A DNA stretch of 64,000 nucleotides. Origin: Phycobacter azelaicus (lineage in GTDB: Bacteria; Pseudomonadota; Alphaproteobacteria; Rhodobacterales; Rhodobacteraceae). Each line of letters begins with the position of its first letter. Within the stretch, counting starts at the first letter, position 1. The stretch lies in the NCBI RefSeq assembly GCF_014884385.1, contig NZ_WKFH01000003.1:1033501-1097500 (forward strand), written 5' to 3'. Position numbers and translations under genes: made by a program. Shown here piece after piece: positions 16,858-24,989 of this stretch. The notes beneath the pieces are model-generated. The model searched no databases. It was not told the DNA's origin and saw only the letters and a program-made list of their open reading frames with translations.

Positions 16858-17919
16858 ATGCTGGATTCGACCTCAACCGCCAAATGCCCCGTCCACGCTC
16901 CCGCCGACCACCCCAAGGTCATGCCGGAGAAAGTGGGGATCCTGTTGGCGAACCTCGGCACGCCGGACGATTACAGCTACTGGCCCATGCGCCGTTACTT
17001 GAACGAGTTCCTGTCGGACAAACGGGTGATCGACTATCCGTCGTGGAAGTGGCAGCCGCTGCTTCAGCTCATCATCCTGACCAAACGCCCGTTCAGCTCG
17101 GGCGAGGCTTACAAATCCATCTGGAACCACGACAAGGGCGAAAGCCCGCTGATGACCATCACCAAAGATCAGACCGCAGAAATGGCCAAGGTCCTGACGG
17201 ATCGCTACGGGGATCAGGTCATGGTCGATTTCTGCATGCGCTATGGAAACCCCTCGACCAAGTCCAAGGTCCGCGAGATGGTGGCGGCCGGCTGTCAGAA
17301 AATCCTCTTTGTGCCGCTTTACCCGCAATATGCCGGTGCGACCTCGGCCACCGCGAACGACCAGTTCTTCCGCGCCCTAATGGAAGAGACCTGGCAGCCC
17401 GCCGCCCGCACCATCGCCCCCTATTTCAACGAGCCCCCCTATATCGAGGCGCTGGCCCGCTCTGTCGAAGAGGCCTACGCCAAGGCCGAGAAACGCCCCG
17501 ATATCCTTGTCGTCTCCTACCACGGGATGCCGAAACGCTATTTGATGCAGGGCGACCCCTACCACTGCCAGTGCCAAAAAACGACGCGCCTGTTGAAGGA
17601 ACGCCTTGGCTGGCAAGACACCGAGATCACCACGACGTTCCAGTCGGTTTTCGGCCCCGAGGAGTGGCTGAAACCTTATACCGTCGACCACGTCGCCACG
17701 CTCGCCAAGGAAGGCAAAAAGAACATCGCCGTGATCGCCCCGGCCTTTTCCGCCGATTGCATCGAAACGCTGGAAGAGATCAACGAGGAGATCAAGGAAA
17801 GCTTTGAAGAGGCAGGCGGGGAAGAGTTCCTCTATATCCCCTGTCTCAACGACGACGCCGATCACATCGCGGCGCTGGCAGGCGTGATCGAGCAGAATTT
17901 GAAGGGTTGGCTGGACTGA
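16858..17919 (+). CDS. hemH: Ferrochelatase
   Basis: Inserts Fe2+ into protoporphyrin IX, the last step of haem synthesis. 353 residues. Start taken at the ATG giving MLDSTSTAKCPVHAPADHPK, with a weak AGGA upstream; an earlier in-frame ATG at 16795 adds 21 atypical residues. Key sites are visible: the N-terminal GILLANLGTPD, the metal-pathway His in VSYHGMPKRY and Glu in FSADCIETLEEI. A CQCQ-containing stretch (DPYHCQCQKTTRLL) lies centrally. Stands alone between the methyltransferase gene and a small membrane protein. Confidence 0.96.
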   Translation: MLDSTSTAKCPVHAPADHPKVMPEKVGILLANLGTPDDYSYWPMRRYLNEFLSDKRVIDYPSWKWQPLLQLIILTKRPFSSGEAYKSIWNHDKGESPLMTITKDQTAEMAKVLTDRYGDQVMVDFCMRYGNPSTKSKVREMVAAGCQKILFVPLYPQYAGATSATANDQFFRALMEETWQPAARTIAPYFNEPPYIEALARSVEEAYAKAEKRPDILVVSYHGMPKRYLMQGDPYHCQCQKTTRLLKERLGWQDTEITTTFQSVFGPEEWLKPYTVDHVATLAKEGKKNIAVIAPAFSADCIETLEEINEEIKESFEEAGGEEFLYIPCLNDDADHIAALAGVIEQNLKGWLD

Positions 17920-18022
17920 GGTTTGGAGACTTGCTCTATTTCACGTCGCCTCATGCAATAAACGTGACAGGCTGATCTGGTTGTGAAACTACTTAAGCAA
18001 TCGAACCCGAGGAAAATACAAG

Positions 18023-18235
18023 ATGGCACACGGCATTTTCACCGTTGTTGCCATCATCGCTGTGACTGCGGCGGTCAACGTATCTCTGTACAAGATTTGG
18101 CGCTTCCGAAACCCTGATAGAAAAGGGGTTCTGCAGTTTTGGAATGACTTAGGCAGCTTTCGCGACAAATTGGTGTTGCCACTTATGGCCCTTCATTGGC
18201 TTGTTTACCTCTTGATAATTGGAGCCCTCGCTTAG
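18023..18235 (+). CDS. Small hypothetical membrane protein
   Basis: A 70-residue protein with two predicted membrane segments (about 4-20 and 53-68) separated by a basic, aromatic loop (YKIWRFRNPDRKG). GAGGAAAA precedes the ATG at a good distance. I do not recognise the family. It and the next gene use more A/T-ending codons than their neighbours, which may indicate a recent arrival. Confidence 0.55.
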   Translation: MAHGIFTVVAIIAVTAAVNVSLYKIWRFRNPDRKGVLQFWNDLGSFRDKLVLPLMALHWLVYLLIIGALA

Positions 18236-18267
18236 GTCATGTTGACACTAGGGGAAACCACTAGGGC

Positions 18268-18660
18268 ATGAGTGCCAAACAAATAAAATTAACATGTATT
18301 GCCCTGGTTATCCTTGCCTTGGGATTGGACGTCTTCTTTGCCCATCTGGCTGACAAGCGCATCCAGCGTGTCGTCCACTACTTGGACCAACACCTCAGCG
18401 AGGTCGATCTTGGTGCAGAACAAGGAAAACGTTACTTCGAACGATTTGGCAACGAGTTCAACTATTACACATTCAAGACGTGTCTAATAAGAAGAACCGA
18501 GGCTGGAAACGAAAAATGGACCTACACATTTCACTATGCCAGACCTTATCCAATTTTGCTTGGCGGCATGAACAGAAACAGCTTTCGGTTCAAAGAATGC
18601 GGTCAGTTTCTGCCCATCAAAGTATTGTTTGATGGGACTATTCAAAGACTGGATACCTGA
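18268..18660 (+). CDS. Hypothetical membrane-anchored protein
   Basis: A 130-residue protein with one N-terminal hydrophobic segment (KLTCIALVILALGLDVFFAH), either an anchor or an uncleaved signal, and a soluble remainder with Tyr/Phe-rich stretches and Cys at about 73 and 112. No recognised domain. Codon use is AT-richer than surrounding genes. It lies 32 nt after the small membrane protein and may be co-transcribed. A possible hairpin (GGGGCG...CGCCCC, 18668-18703) follows its stop. Confidence 0.55.
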   Translation: MSAKQIKLTCIALVILALGLDVFFAHLADKRIQRVVHYLDQHLSEVDLGAEQGKRYFERFGNEFNYYTFKTCLIRRTEAGNEKWTYTFHYARPYPILLGGMNRNSFRFKECGQFLPIKVLFDGTIQRLDT

Positions 18661-18817
18661 ATGCCCCGGGGCGGGTTTGTGCACTGCCATCCACACGCGC
18701 CCCGCATCCCAGAACAGTTTTCATATCATCACACCTCCGCAGGTCCGGCAGGGTGTTTTGCTCTTCCACGTTTTGCTCTAGGGATCCAATATACGAATAA
18801 GCTTGTCGGGGGATTTG

Positions 18818-21800
18818 ATGACGAACAGACATTGGGCAGCTGCCTTGGCGGCGCATTGGGGGATCGAGGCAGAGCTGACGCGCCTTGATGGGGAGTATGA
18901 TCTGAACTTCCTTGCGCGCACGGCGGATGGCGCTGGCTATATCGTCAAGGCAATGCGTCCAGGATGTCCGGAAGAGCTGGTCGATCTGCAGGTTAAAGCG
19001 TTCGAACATGTCGTCAATGCCGCACCTGACCTGCCCTGCCCCCGCGTGATCCGCAGCAGCGATGGCGCTGCGATGCTGTCCATCGCCGACGAAAGTGGCG
19101 CCAAACGCTTGGTCTGGGTGATCAACGAACTCCCCGGTCGCTGCTATGCCAAGGCTGCCCCCAAAAGCGCGGCCCTCATCCACGAGGTGGGCGCGGTTCT
19201 GGGCCGCATGGGCAAGGCCTTGGCGGATTTCCAGCACTCAGGTCTTGAACGCGATTTCAAATGGAACCTCATGCAGGCAGGTTGGATTGCAGATGAACTG
19301 GACTGCATCACCGATCCGGCGCGCGGCTCCCTGTTGGAAGAGATCAGTGCCAAGTTTTCCGACCTGCTTCCGGCCCTGACACAGCTGCCAGCACAGGCCA
19401 TCCACAATGATGCCAATGGCTACAACATCATCGTCGCGGGCAACCTGAGCGAGCCGCGCCGGGTGTCCGGCCTTATCGATCTTGGCGATATGTGCAACGC
19501 GCCGCGTGTCTGCGATCTGGCGATTGCGGCGGCCTATATCGTGCTGGACCACCCCGAACCCGAAGCCGCCCTTGCCGCCCTTGTGGCGGGCTATCACGCC
19601 GCCAATCCGCTGACCCCGGCAGAGGTGGACATGGTCTGGCCATTGCTGCGGATGCGGCTGGCAGTCTCGGTGGTAAATTCCACCCTGATGGCCGCTGAAA
19701 ACCCGGATGACCCTTACGTGACCATCTCTCAGGCGCCTGCCTGGCGGTTCCTGGAAGGCCATGACCTGAACAGCAAGCTGGTCAACGCCCGCCTGCGCGC
19801 CGCCTGCGGCCTGCCCGTGGTCGACGGCGCTGACCGGGTTCTGGCGTGGCTTGATGCGGAGCGCGGCAATTTCGCCCCGCTGATGGGCACGGATCTGAGC
19901 GAGACCCCAATGGGATCGCTTTCGGTCGAAAACTCCACTTGGCCGCTGAACCCCTTTGACATGCCCCTCGCTGAAGCCGCACGCGTGAGCGAGGAATACG
20001 GCAGCGGCATCTGGCTTGGCTATTACAACGAACCCCGGCTGATCTACACCGCGCCCGCCTTCCGCAAGGGGCGCTGGAAGGCCAGCAATCGTCGCACGGT
20101 GCATCTGGGCGTGGATGGGTTCGCTCCTGCAGGAGCGCCCCTATATGCGCCGCTAGCGGGCGAGGTCTTCATCGTCGAGAACCGCGCACATCACCTCGAT
20201 TATGGCGGCACCATCATCCTGCGCCATGAAACCCCGGCTGGCGACAGTTTCTATACTCTCTATGGACATCTGGACCCGGAGTGCTGCAACCGCCTGAAAC
20301 CCGGTGATACCGTGGAAAGGGGCGAAGCCTTCTGCCGTCTAGGCGATCCGACGCAGAACGGCGGCTGGGCACCGCATGTGCATTTCCAGCTTGCCATGAC
20401 CACCGACGGGATCGAGGCCGACTGGCCCGGTGTGGGGGATCCGGACGAGATGTACCTCTGGCACGCGATCTGCCCCAACCCGGCGGCGCTGATGAACCTG
20501 CCGGACGAGAAGACCTGCTACCGACCTGCCGACAAGGGCGAGATTCTGAACGCGCGACGCGCTCATTTCGGGGAAAACCTGCGCCTGACCTATTCGGATC
20601 CGGTGATGCTGCTGCGCGGATGGAAGCACCATCTGTTCGACGAATGGGGCAGGCCCTATCTGGATGCCTACAACAACGTACCCCACGTCGGCCACGCACA
20701 TCCGCGCATTCAGGCGGTGGCAGCGGATCAGCTGAAGCGGATGAACTCCAACACCCGCTATCTGCACCCCGCGCAGGTGGCTTTCGCGGAAAAAGTGCTG
20801 TCGAAACTACCGGACCCCTTCGAGGTCTGCTTTTTCGTCAACTCGGGCACCGAAGCGAACGAGCTGGCCCTGCGCCTTGCCCGAGCCCATACCGGCGGAA
20901 AGGGGATGGTGACGCCGGATCATGGCTATCACGGCAATACCACCGGGGTGATCGACATCTCCGCCTACAAGTTCAACGCACAGGGCGGCATCGGTCAATC
21001 AGACTGGGTCGAACTCGTCGAGGTCGCAGACGATTACAGGGGCAGTTTCAAACGCGATGACCCGGATCGCGCGCAGAAATTTGCAGACCTGGTTGACCCG
21101 GCCATTGCCCGTCTAAAGGACAAGGGACACGGGCTGGCCGGTTTCATCGCCGAGACCTTCCCCTCGGTCGGCGGTCAGATCATCCCGCCCAAGGGGTACC
21201 TGCCAGCCGTCTATGAAAAGATCCGCGCCGCGGGCGGTGTCTGCATTGCAGACGAGGTTCAGACAGGGCTGGGGCGCCTTGGTGACTATTACTTTGGTTT
21301 CGAACACCAAGGCGCGCTGCCCGATATCGTGGTCATGGGCAAACCCATCGGCAACGGACATCCCCTGGGGGTGCTGGTCACCACCCGCGCCATTGCCGAG
21401 AGTTTCGCCAAGGGTCCGGAGTTTTTCTCGACCTTCGGCGGCTCCACCCTCTCGTGCCGCATCGGCAAGGAGGTGCTGGACATCGTCGATGATGAGGGGC
21501 TGCAGGAGAACGCCAGAGCCATGGGCGCGCGGCTCATGGCGGGCCTGCGGCAGTTGGAGGAGAAACACGCCAGTGTGGGCGATGTGCGCGGGATGGGACT
21601 ATTCCTGGGGGTGGAGCTGATCCGCGATGATGGCTCAGAGGCCACCGAGGTCTGTTCCTACATCAAGAACCGGATGCGCGATCACCGGATCCTGATCGGC
21701 AGCGAAGGTCCCAAGGACAATATCCTCAAGATCCGCCCGCCTCTGACCATTGATGCCGAGGACGTGGAGATGATCGTTGCGACGCTGGATCTGATCCTGA

Positions 21801-21820
21801 ACGAGATTGCGGCCTCCTAA
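18818..21820 (+). CDS. Three-domain fusion: APH-type kinase, M23 peptidase-like and class III aminotransferase-fold phospho-lyase
   Basis: A 1,000-residue protein. Residues 1-about 330 are an aminoglycoside-phosphotransferase-type kinase resembling hydroxylysine kinase (catalytic HNDANGYN at His196-Asp198-Asn203, and Asp221 in LIDLGDM). Residues about 400-540 are an M23-like lysostaphin fold with His429, Asp433 and the His520-x-His522 pair. Residues about 570-1000 are a class III PLP enzyme with Lys842 in VVMGKPIGNGHP, close to the AGXT2L ammonia-phospholyases. Kinase plus phospho-lyase suggests phosphorylation of an amino alcohol followed by elimination of phosphate and ammonia; substrate and the role of the M23 part are unknown. 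Start is the ATG after GGGGGA. Confidence 0.9.
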   Translation: MTNRHWAAALAAHWGIEAELTRLDGEYDLNFLARTADGAGYIVKAMRPGCPEELVDLQVKAFEHVVNAAPDLPCPRVIRSSDGAAMLSIADESGAKRLVWVINELPGRCYAKAAPKSAALIHEVGAVLGRMGKALADFQHSGLERDFKWNLMQAGWIADELDCITDPARGSLLEEISAKFSDLLPALTQLPAQAIHNDANGYNIIVAGNLSEPRRVSGLIDLGDMCNAPRVCDLAIAAAYIVLDHPEPEAALAALVAGYHAANPLTPAEVDMVWPLLRMRLAVSVVNSTLMAAENPDDPYVTISQAPAWRFLEGHDLNSKLVNARLRAACGLPVVDGADRVLAWLDAERGNFAPLMGTDLSETPMGSLSVENSTWPLNPFDMPLAEAARVSEEYGSGIWLGYYNEPRLIYTAPAFRKGRWKASNRRTVHLGVDGFAPAGAPLYAPLAGEVFIVENRAHHLDYGGTIILRHETPAGDSFYTLYGHLDPECCNRLKPGDTVERGEAFCRLGDPTQNGGWAPHVHFQLAMTTDGIEADWPGVGDPDEMYLWHAICPNPAALMNLPDEKTCYRPADKGEILNARRAHFGENLRLTYSDPVMLLRGWKHHLFDEWGRPYLDAYNNVPHVGHAHPRIQAVAADQLKRMNSNTRYLHPAQVAFAEKVLSKLPDPFEVCFFVNSGTEANELALRLARAHTGGKGMVTPDHGYHGNTTGVIDISAYKFNAQGGIGQSDWVELVEVADDYRGSFKRDDPDRAQKFADLVDPAIARLKDKGHGLAGFIAETFPSVGGQIIPPKGYLPAVYEKIRAAGGVCIADEVQTGLGRLGDYYFGFEHQGALPDIVVMGKPIGNGHPLGVLVTTRAIAESFAKGPEFFSTFGGSTLSCRIGKEVLDIVDDEGLQENARAMGARLMAGLRQLEEKHASVGDVRGMGLFLGVELIRDDGSEATEVCSYIKNRMRDHRILIGSEGPKDNILKIRPPLTIDAEDVEMIVATLDLILNEIAAS

Positions 21821-21860
21821 CAGGGGCCGCAAAGACACCCAGGCAAAAAACAGGCAAATA

Positions 21861-21890
21861 AAAAAGGCGGTGAAAACCCACCGCCTTTTT
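21861..21890. terminator. Bidirectional intrinsic terminator
   Basis: Perfect stem GGCGGTG/CACCGCC with a 6-nt loop, flanked by five A on the left and five T on the right. It can terminate both the fusion gene reading rightwards and the small exported protein gene reading leftwards. Confidence 0.9.
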
Positions 21891-21909
21891 AAATTTTCTA
21901 ACGAAGCAA

Positions 21910-22092
21910 TTAGTTGCTTGCGACAGCTGCGCCAACCAGAACCAGCAGCAGCAGCGGCAGCAGGATGCCGGAAGACGAGCTTTCGGCCTGCTCAACGATC
22001 ACCGGTGCTTCGATGACGGGCTCTGCCAGGTTGCCGGCAGAAGCGGTGGAAGCAGCAGCAGTCAGAGCAGCAGCGATAACGAGTTTTTTCAT
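21910..22092 (-). CDS. Small exported protein with C-terminal membrane segment
   Basis: A 60-residue protein. It has a Sec signal peptide (MKKLVIAAALTAAASTASAG, cleavage after ASA), a short acidic, Pro/Val-rich linker, a run of four Ser, and a C-terminal hydrophobic helix (GILLPLLLLVLVGAAVA). A good ribosome site (GGAGGT) precedes the ATG, and a strong bidirectional terminator follows. Similar tiny proteins occur in related bacteria as hypothetical proteins; I know of no assigned function. It stands alone with its own apparent upstream region. Confidence 0.75.
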   Translation of the reverse strand: MKKLVIAAALTAAASTASAGNLAEPVIEAPVIVEQAESSSSGILLPLLLLVLVGAAVASN

Positions 22093-22230
22093 GTTAACCT
22101 CCAGAATTCGCGCCGGGCATACCTATACCCAACGCACCCAAGACATATCTCGTGTTTTTTTCTAAACAGCTAACTTGCGGGAATGCAAATGCTTGTTTCC
22201 GAAGTTGGCCGCGCAGGCGCCGAAATGTCG

Positions 22231-22848
22231 TCAAATAAGCAACACTTGAGTGCCTACCTTGGTCATCTCGAACAGCTGGGCGATATGTTCATTATACAGG
22301 CCGATACAGCCGTTGGAGGATTTTCGCCCGATTTTGCGCGTATCATGGGTCCCGTGGATGCGGTAATACTTCCACGAGAGGTACAATGCGTGTGACCCAA
22401 GAGGGTTATCCGGACCCGGCGGGATAAACTTTGGCCATTCCGGGTTACGCTTAAGCATGTTCGGAGTCGGTGCCCAGCTTGGCCCGTCTACCTTTCGAAC
22501 AACCTTGGTGCGGCCACGCCGGGTCAGATCATCCGACAAGGGAACAGATGAGGGGAACAGCCGGTAGACCGATTCGTCCTCGGACCAGTAGTGCAGCGCG
22601 CGGCTGTCGATATCGACCAGGATCGCCCCGTTGCGCAGAGTGTCAAAATAGGGGCGCCAGTTTTTGGCCCGAAAGGATGAGATGTTGCGCTTTACAGGGG
22701 GTTCAGGTTCTGGAGGCGGACGCAAAGGATCATAAGCGACCTCAGCGTCTTCCGCCATTTCCTCGGCGAAGGCTGGCGCTGACACCAGCGCGGCGGAACC
22801 GGCCAGAAATTGGCGCCGGGAGGGGGTATCAAACAAGCGACGTGTCAT
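22231..22848 (-). CDS. L,D-transpeptidase (YkuD fold)
   Basis: A 205-residue cell-wall cross-linking enzyme of the ErfK/YbiS/YcfS/YnhG type. Start chosen at the ATG giving MTRRLFDTPSRRQFLAGSAA, a Tat-type signal. The YkuD active site is visible: YRIHGTHDTRKIGRKSSNGC then IGL, with the catalytic Cys in SNGCIGL and the upstream His. Together with the second transpeptidase at 23587 and the CAP lipoprotein between them it makes a small envelope cluster. Confidence 0.92.
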   Translation of the reverse strand: MTRRLFDTPSRRQFLAGSAALVSAPAFAEEMAEDAEVAYDPLRPPPEPEPPVKRNISSFRAKNWRPYFDTLRNGAILVDIDSRALHYWSEDESVYRLFPSSVPLSDDLTRRGRTKVVRKVDGPSWAPTPNMLKRNPEWPKFIPPGPDNPLGSHALYLSWKYYRIHGTHDTRKIGRKSSNGCIGLYNEHIAQLFEMTKVGTQVLLI

Positions 22849-23014
22849 GGAATTCGGTCCTGCACATAAAACTAGATCAGCCACATAATATGGCTGGAAA
22901 GCCTCAGTCGCAAATCAAACCACCCCTAGGATCCGCCGATTGAGCCCGACAGGTTTGCACCTGTGCCACAGGGACGCTAAGTGCAAGGTCACCGTGACTT
23001 GAACGAGAAGCCCA

Positions 23015-23509
23015 ATGACGCGCGTATTTCTGATCCTGGCCGCTGCCCTCGTAACCCTTGCCGCTGCCTGCACTCCCGTTCCGCACAGCGGCGAAGGAAG
23101 CGGACAGGTCTATCGCATTCGCAACGCCGACAAGGTTCAGGTTCGCATGCTCGACTCGATCAACGCTCTGCGGCAAGCAGCAGGCGCTCCAGCTGTTCAG
23201 TTGAACGCCCAGTTGAACGCCGCCGCCGCGACGCATTCTCGTGACATGTCAGTGCAGAACCGTCCCTGGCACTTTGGATCGGACGGCTCCTCGCCGCTGG
23301 ATCGGGTGGCACGAACCGGGTATCCGGGCACCCTTTTGGGCGAAGCGATCTCGGAAACCTACGAGAATGAGCTGCAGACCCTGACCGCCTGGATGGAAGA
23401 TCGCGGCACCCGCGCTGTCATTCTTGACCCAAAAGCCACGAACATGGGCTTTTCCTGGTTCCAGGAGCCGAATGGCAAGCTGTGGTGGACGCTGGTGATG
23501 GGCGGGTGA
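23015..23509 (+). CDS. CAP-domain (SCP/PR1-like) lipoprotein
   Basis: A 164-residue protein with a lipoprotein signal (MTRVFLILAAALVTLAAAC, lipobox AAAC at about residue 19) and a CAP domain: LDSINALRQAAGAPAVQLN, then LNAAAATHSRDMSVQNRPWH, then GEAISETYEN. The His/Glu positions of the CAP cleft are present. Function in bacteria is poorly defined. It lies between two L,D-transpeptidase genes on the opposite strand. Confidence 0.9.
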   Translation: MTRVFLILAAALVTLAAACTPVPHSGEGSGQVYRIRNADKVQVRMLDSINALRQAAGAPAVQLNAQLNAAAATHSRDMSVQNRPWHFGSDGSSPLDRVARTGYPGTLLGEAISETYENELQTLTAWMEDRGTRAVILDPKATNMGFSWFQEPNGKLWWTLVMGG

Positions 23510-23586
23510 CGCCCAGGCCTGCGCGGTCTGCATGACCCGGGAACAGGAACCGGGCACACCCACAGACTGATGATCAAACAGCCCTA

Positions 23587-24105
23587 TCAGGCGCGCAGCG
23601 TGATGAGGGTGCCGGTTCTGACCATCGCATAGACCTCTTCGATCTCGTGGTTCTTCACGGCAATACAGCCTGCGGTCCAGTCACGCACACGCAGCGCGCG
23701 CTTGCGGTCCTTGTGGTCGTTCGGCTCCCCATGGATAAAGATCTCTCCACCAGGCTTTTTACCCATCGACTGGGCCAGCGCCACATCGGTCGAGTTCGGG
23801 TAAGAGATTCCGACTGACAGGTGAAAGCTGCTGTTGGGATTGCGCCGGTCGATCAGATAGGTGCCTTCCGGCGTTTTCCCGTCGCCTTCGACCCGCTTTG
23901 GTCCGACCGGAGCAAAGCCCAGATCCACATCATATGAACGCAGCACCTCCTCATTGTTCAGAAGGTACATCTTGCGCGCGCCCTTGTTGACCACGATCGA
24001 GGTCACTTCAGGTCCATTATACGCCTTGAACTTGCTGTCGGCCTGGCTGCATCCGGCCAAAGCCAAAGAGGATGCTGCCCCAATCCCGAATTGCCGCCTG
24101 TCCAT
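23587..24105 (-). CDS. L,D-transpeptidase family lipoprotein-like protein
   Basis: A 172-residue YkuD-fold protein. The N-terminus MDRRQFGIGAASSLALAGCS combines a twin-arginine and a lipobox-like LAGC, so it may be Tat-exported and lipidated. The catalytic region is GEIFIHGEPND followed by RVRDWTAGCIAVKNHEIEEV, with active His and Cys. The spacing matches murein L,D-transpeptidases such as the YafK/ErfK type. It terminates 77 nt after the convergent CAP gene. Confidence 0.92.
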   Translation of the reverse strand: MDRRQFGIGAASSLALAGCSQADSKFKAYNGPEVTSIVVNKGARKMYLLNNEEVLRSYDVDLGFAPVGPKRVEGDGKTPEGTYLIDRRNPNSSFHLSVGISYPNSTDVALAQSMGKKPGGEIFIHGEPNDHKDRKRALRVRDWTAGCIAVKNHEIEEVYAMVRTGTLITLRA

Positions 24106-24167
24106 TTTCTGCCCGCTCTTTGTGTTTGTTTCGATCGAAAATACACTGATTCACGGCTTCGGCAAAA

Positions 24168-24959
24168 TCACTTCTTCGTCTGCTCTGCCCCCGCGCTCGC
24201 GGTTCCCGCAAGGCGTCGCTCGATGGCCTCAAGCCGGGATAGCACCTGATCGCGATAGGCGTCGGTACGTTCGTTGTCTTCCTCGGCATGGGCATCCTGC
24301 ATCGAGTTGACGATGAGACCCACCAGTAGGTTCACCACAGCAAAGGTGGTGACCATGATGAAGGGCACGAAGAAGGCCCAGGCATAGGGGTAGACATCCA
24401 TCACAGGGCGCACGATCCCCATGGACCAGCTTTCCAAGGTCATGATCTGGAACAGGGAGTAGGCGCTTAGGCCAAGGTTTCCGAACCATTCCGGGAAACT
24501 GTTCCCAAACAGTTTCGTCGCCATGACTGCGCCGATGTAGAAAATGATCGCCATCAGCAGAAAAACTGAGCCCATACCAGGCAGCGCGGTGATAAAGCCT
24601 TCAACCACCCGGCGCAGGCGCGGCGCGACAGAGATGACTCGCAACACGCGCAAAATTCTGAGTGCCCGCAAGACCGAAAGGCCCTGTCCAGCCGGAAGCA
24701 ACGCAATGCCGACGATCACGAAATCGAAGATGTTCCAGCCGCTGAGGAAAAAACGGTGTCGCGAGACGATAAGCTTAGAAAGGATTTCCGCCACAAAGAT
24801 CGAGAGGCAGATCTTATCGATCATCAGAACCAAAGGACCGATCCGGTCCATGATCGCCGGTGAGGTCTCCATCCCCAGCGTCACGGCGTTGACCAGAATG
24901 ACCGCCGTGATAAAGCGGCTGAAACGAGCGCTATCAAGGATCTTGCGAAGGGTATCCAT
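24168..24959 (-). CDS. Bacterial voltage-gated sodium channel (NavBac type)
   Basis: A 263-residue single-domain six-helix ion channel. The voltage sensor S4 has regularly spaced Arg (VLRALRILRVLRVISVAPRL). The pore filter TLESWSM is the sequence found in NavAb-type sodium-selective channels. The C-terminus (AEEDNERTDAYRDQVLSRLE) is a predicted coiled coil for tetramer assembly. Start chosen at the ATG giving MDTLRKILDSARFSRF; the frame is open 10 codons upstream to the methyltransferase stop. It lies 30 nt after that gene and probably shares its transcript. Such channels affect motility and pH or ion homeostasis in marine bacteria. Confidence 0.93.
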   Translation of the reverse strand: MDTLRKILDSARFSRFITAVILVNAVTLGMETSPAIMDRIGPLVLMIDKICLSIFVAEILSKLIVSRHRFFLSGWNIFDFVIVGIALLPAGQGLSVLRALRILRVLRVISVAPRLRRVVEGFITALPGMGSVFLLMAIIFYIGAVMATKLFGNSFPEWFGNLGLSAYSLFQIMTLESWSMGIVRPVMDVYPYAWAFFVPFIMVTTFAVVNLLVGLIVNSMQDAHAEEDNERTDAYRDQVLSRLEAIERRLAGTASAGAEQTKK

Positions 24960-24989
24960 TACGGTTGTCACTCCACGTGCGTTTGGCAA

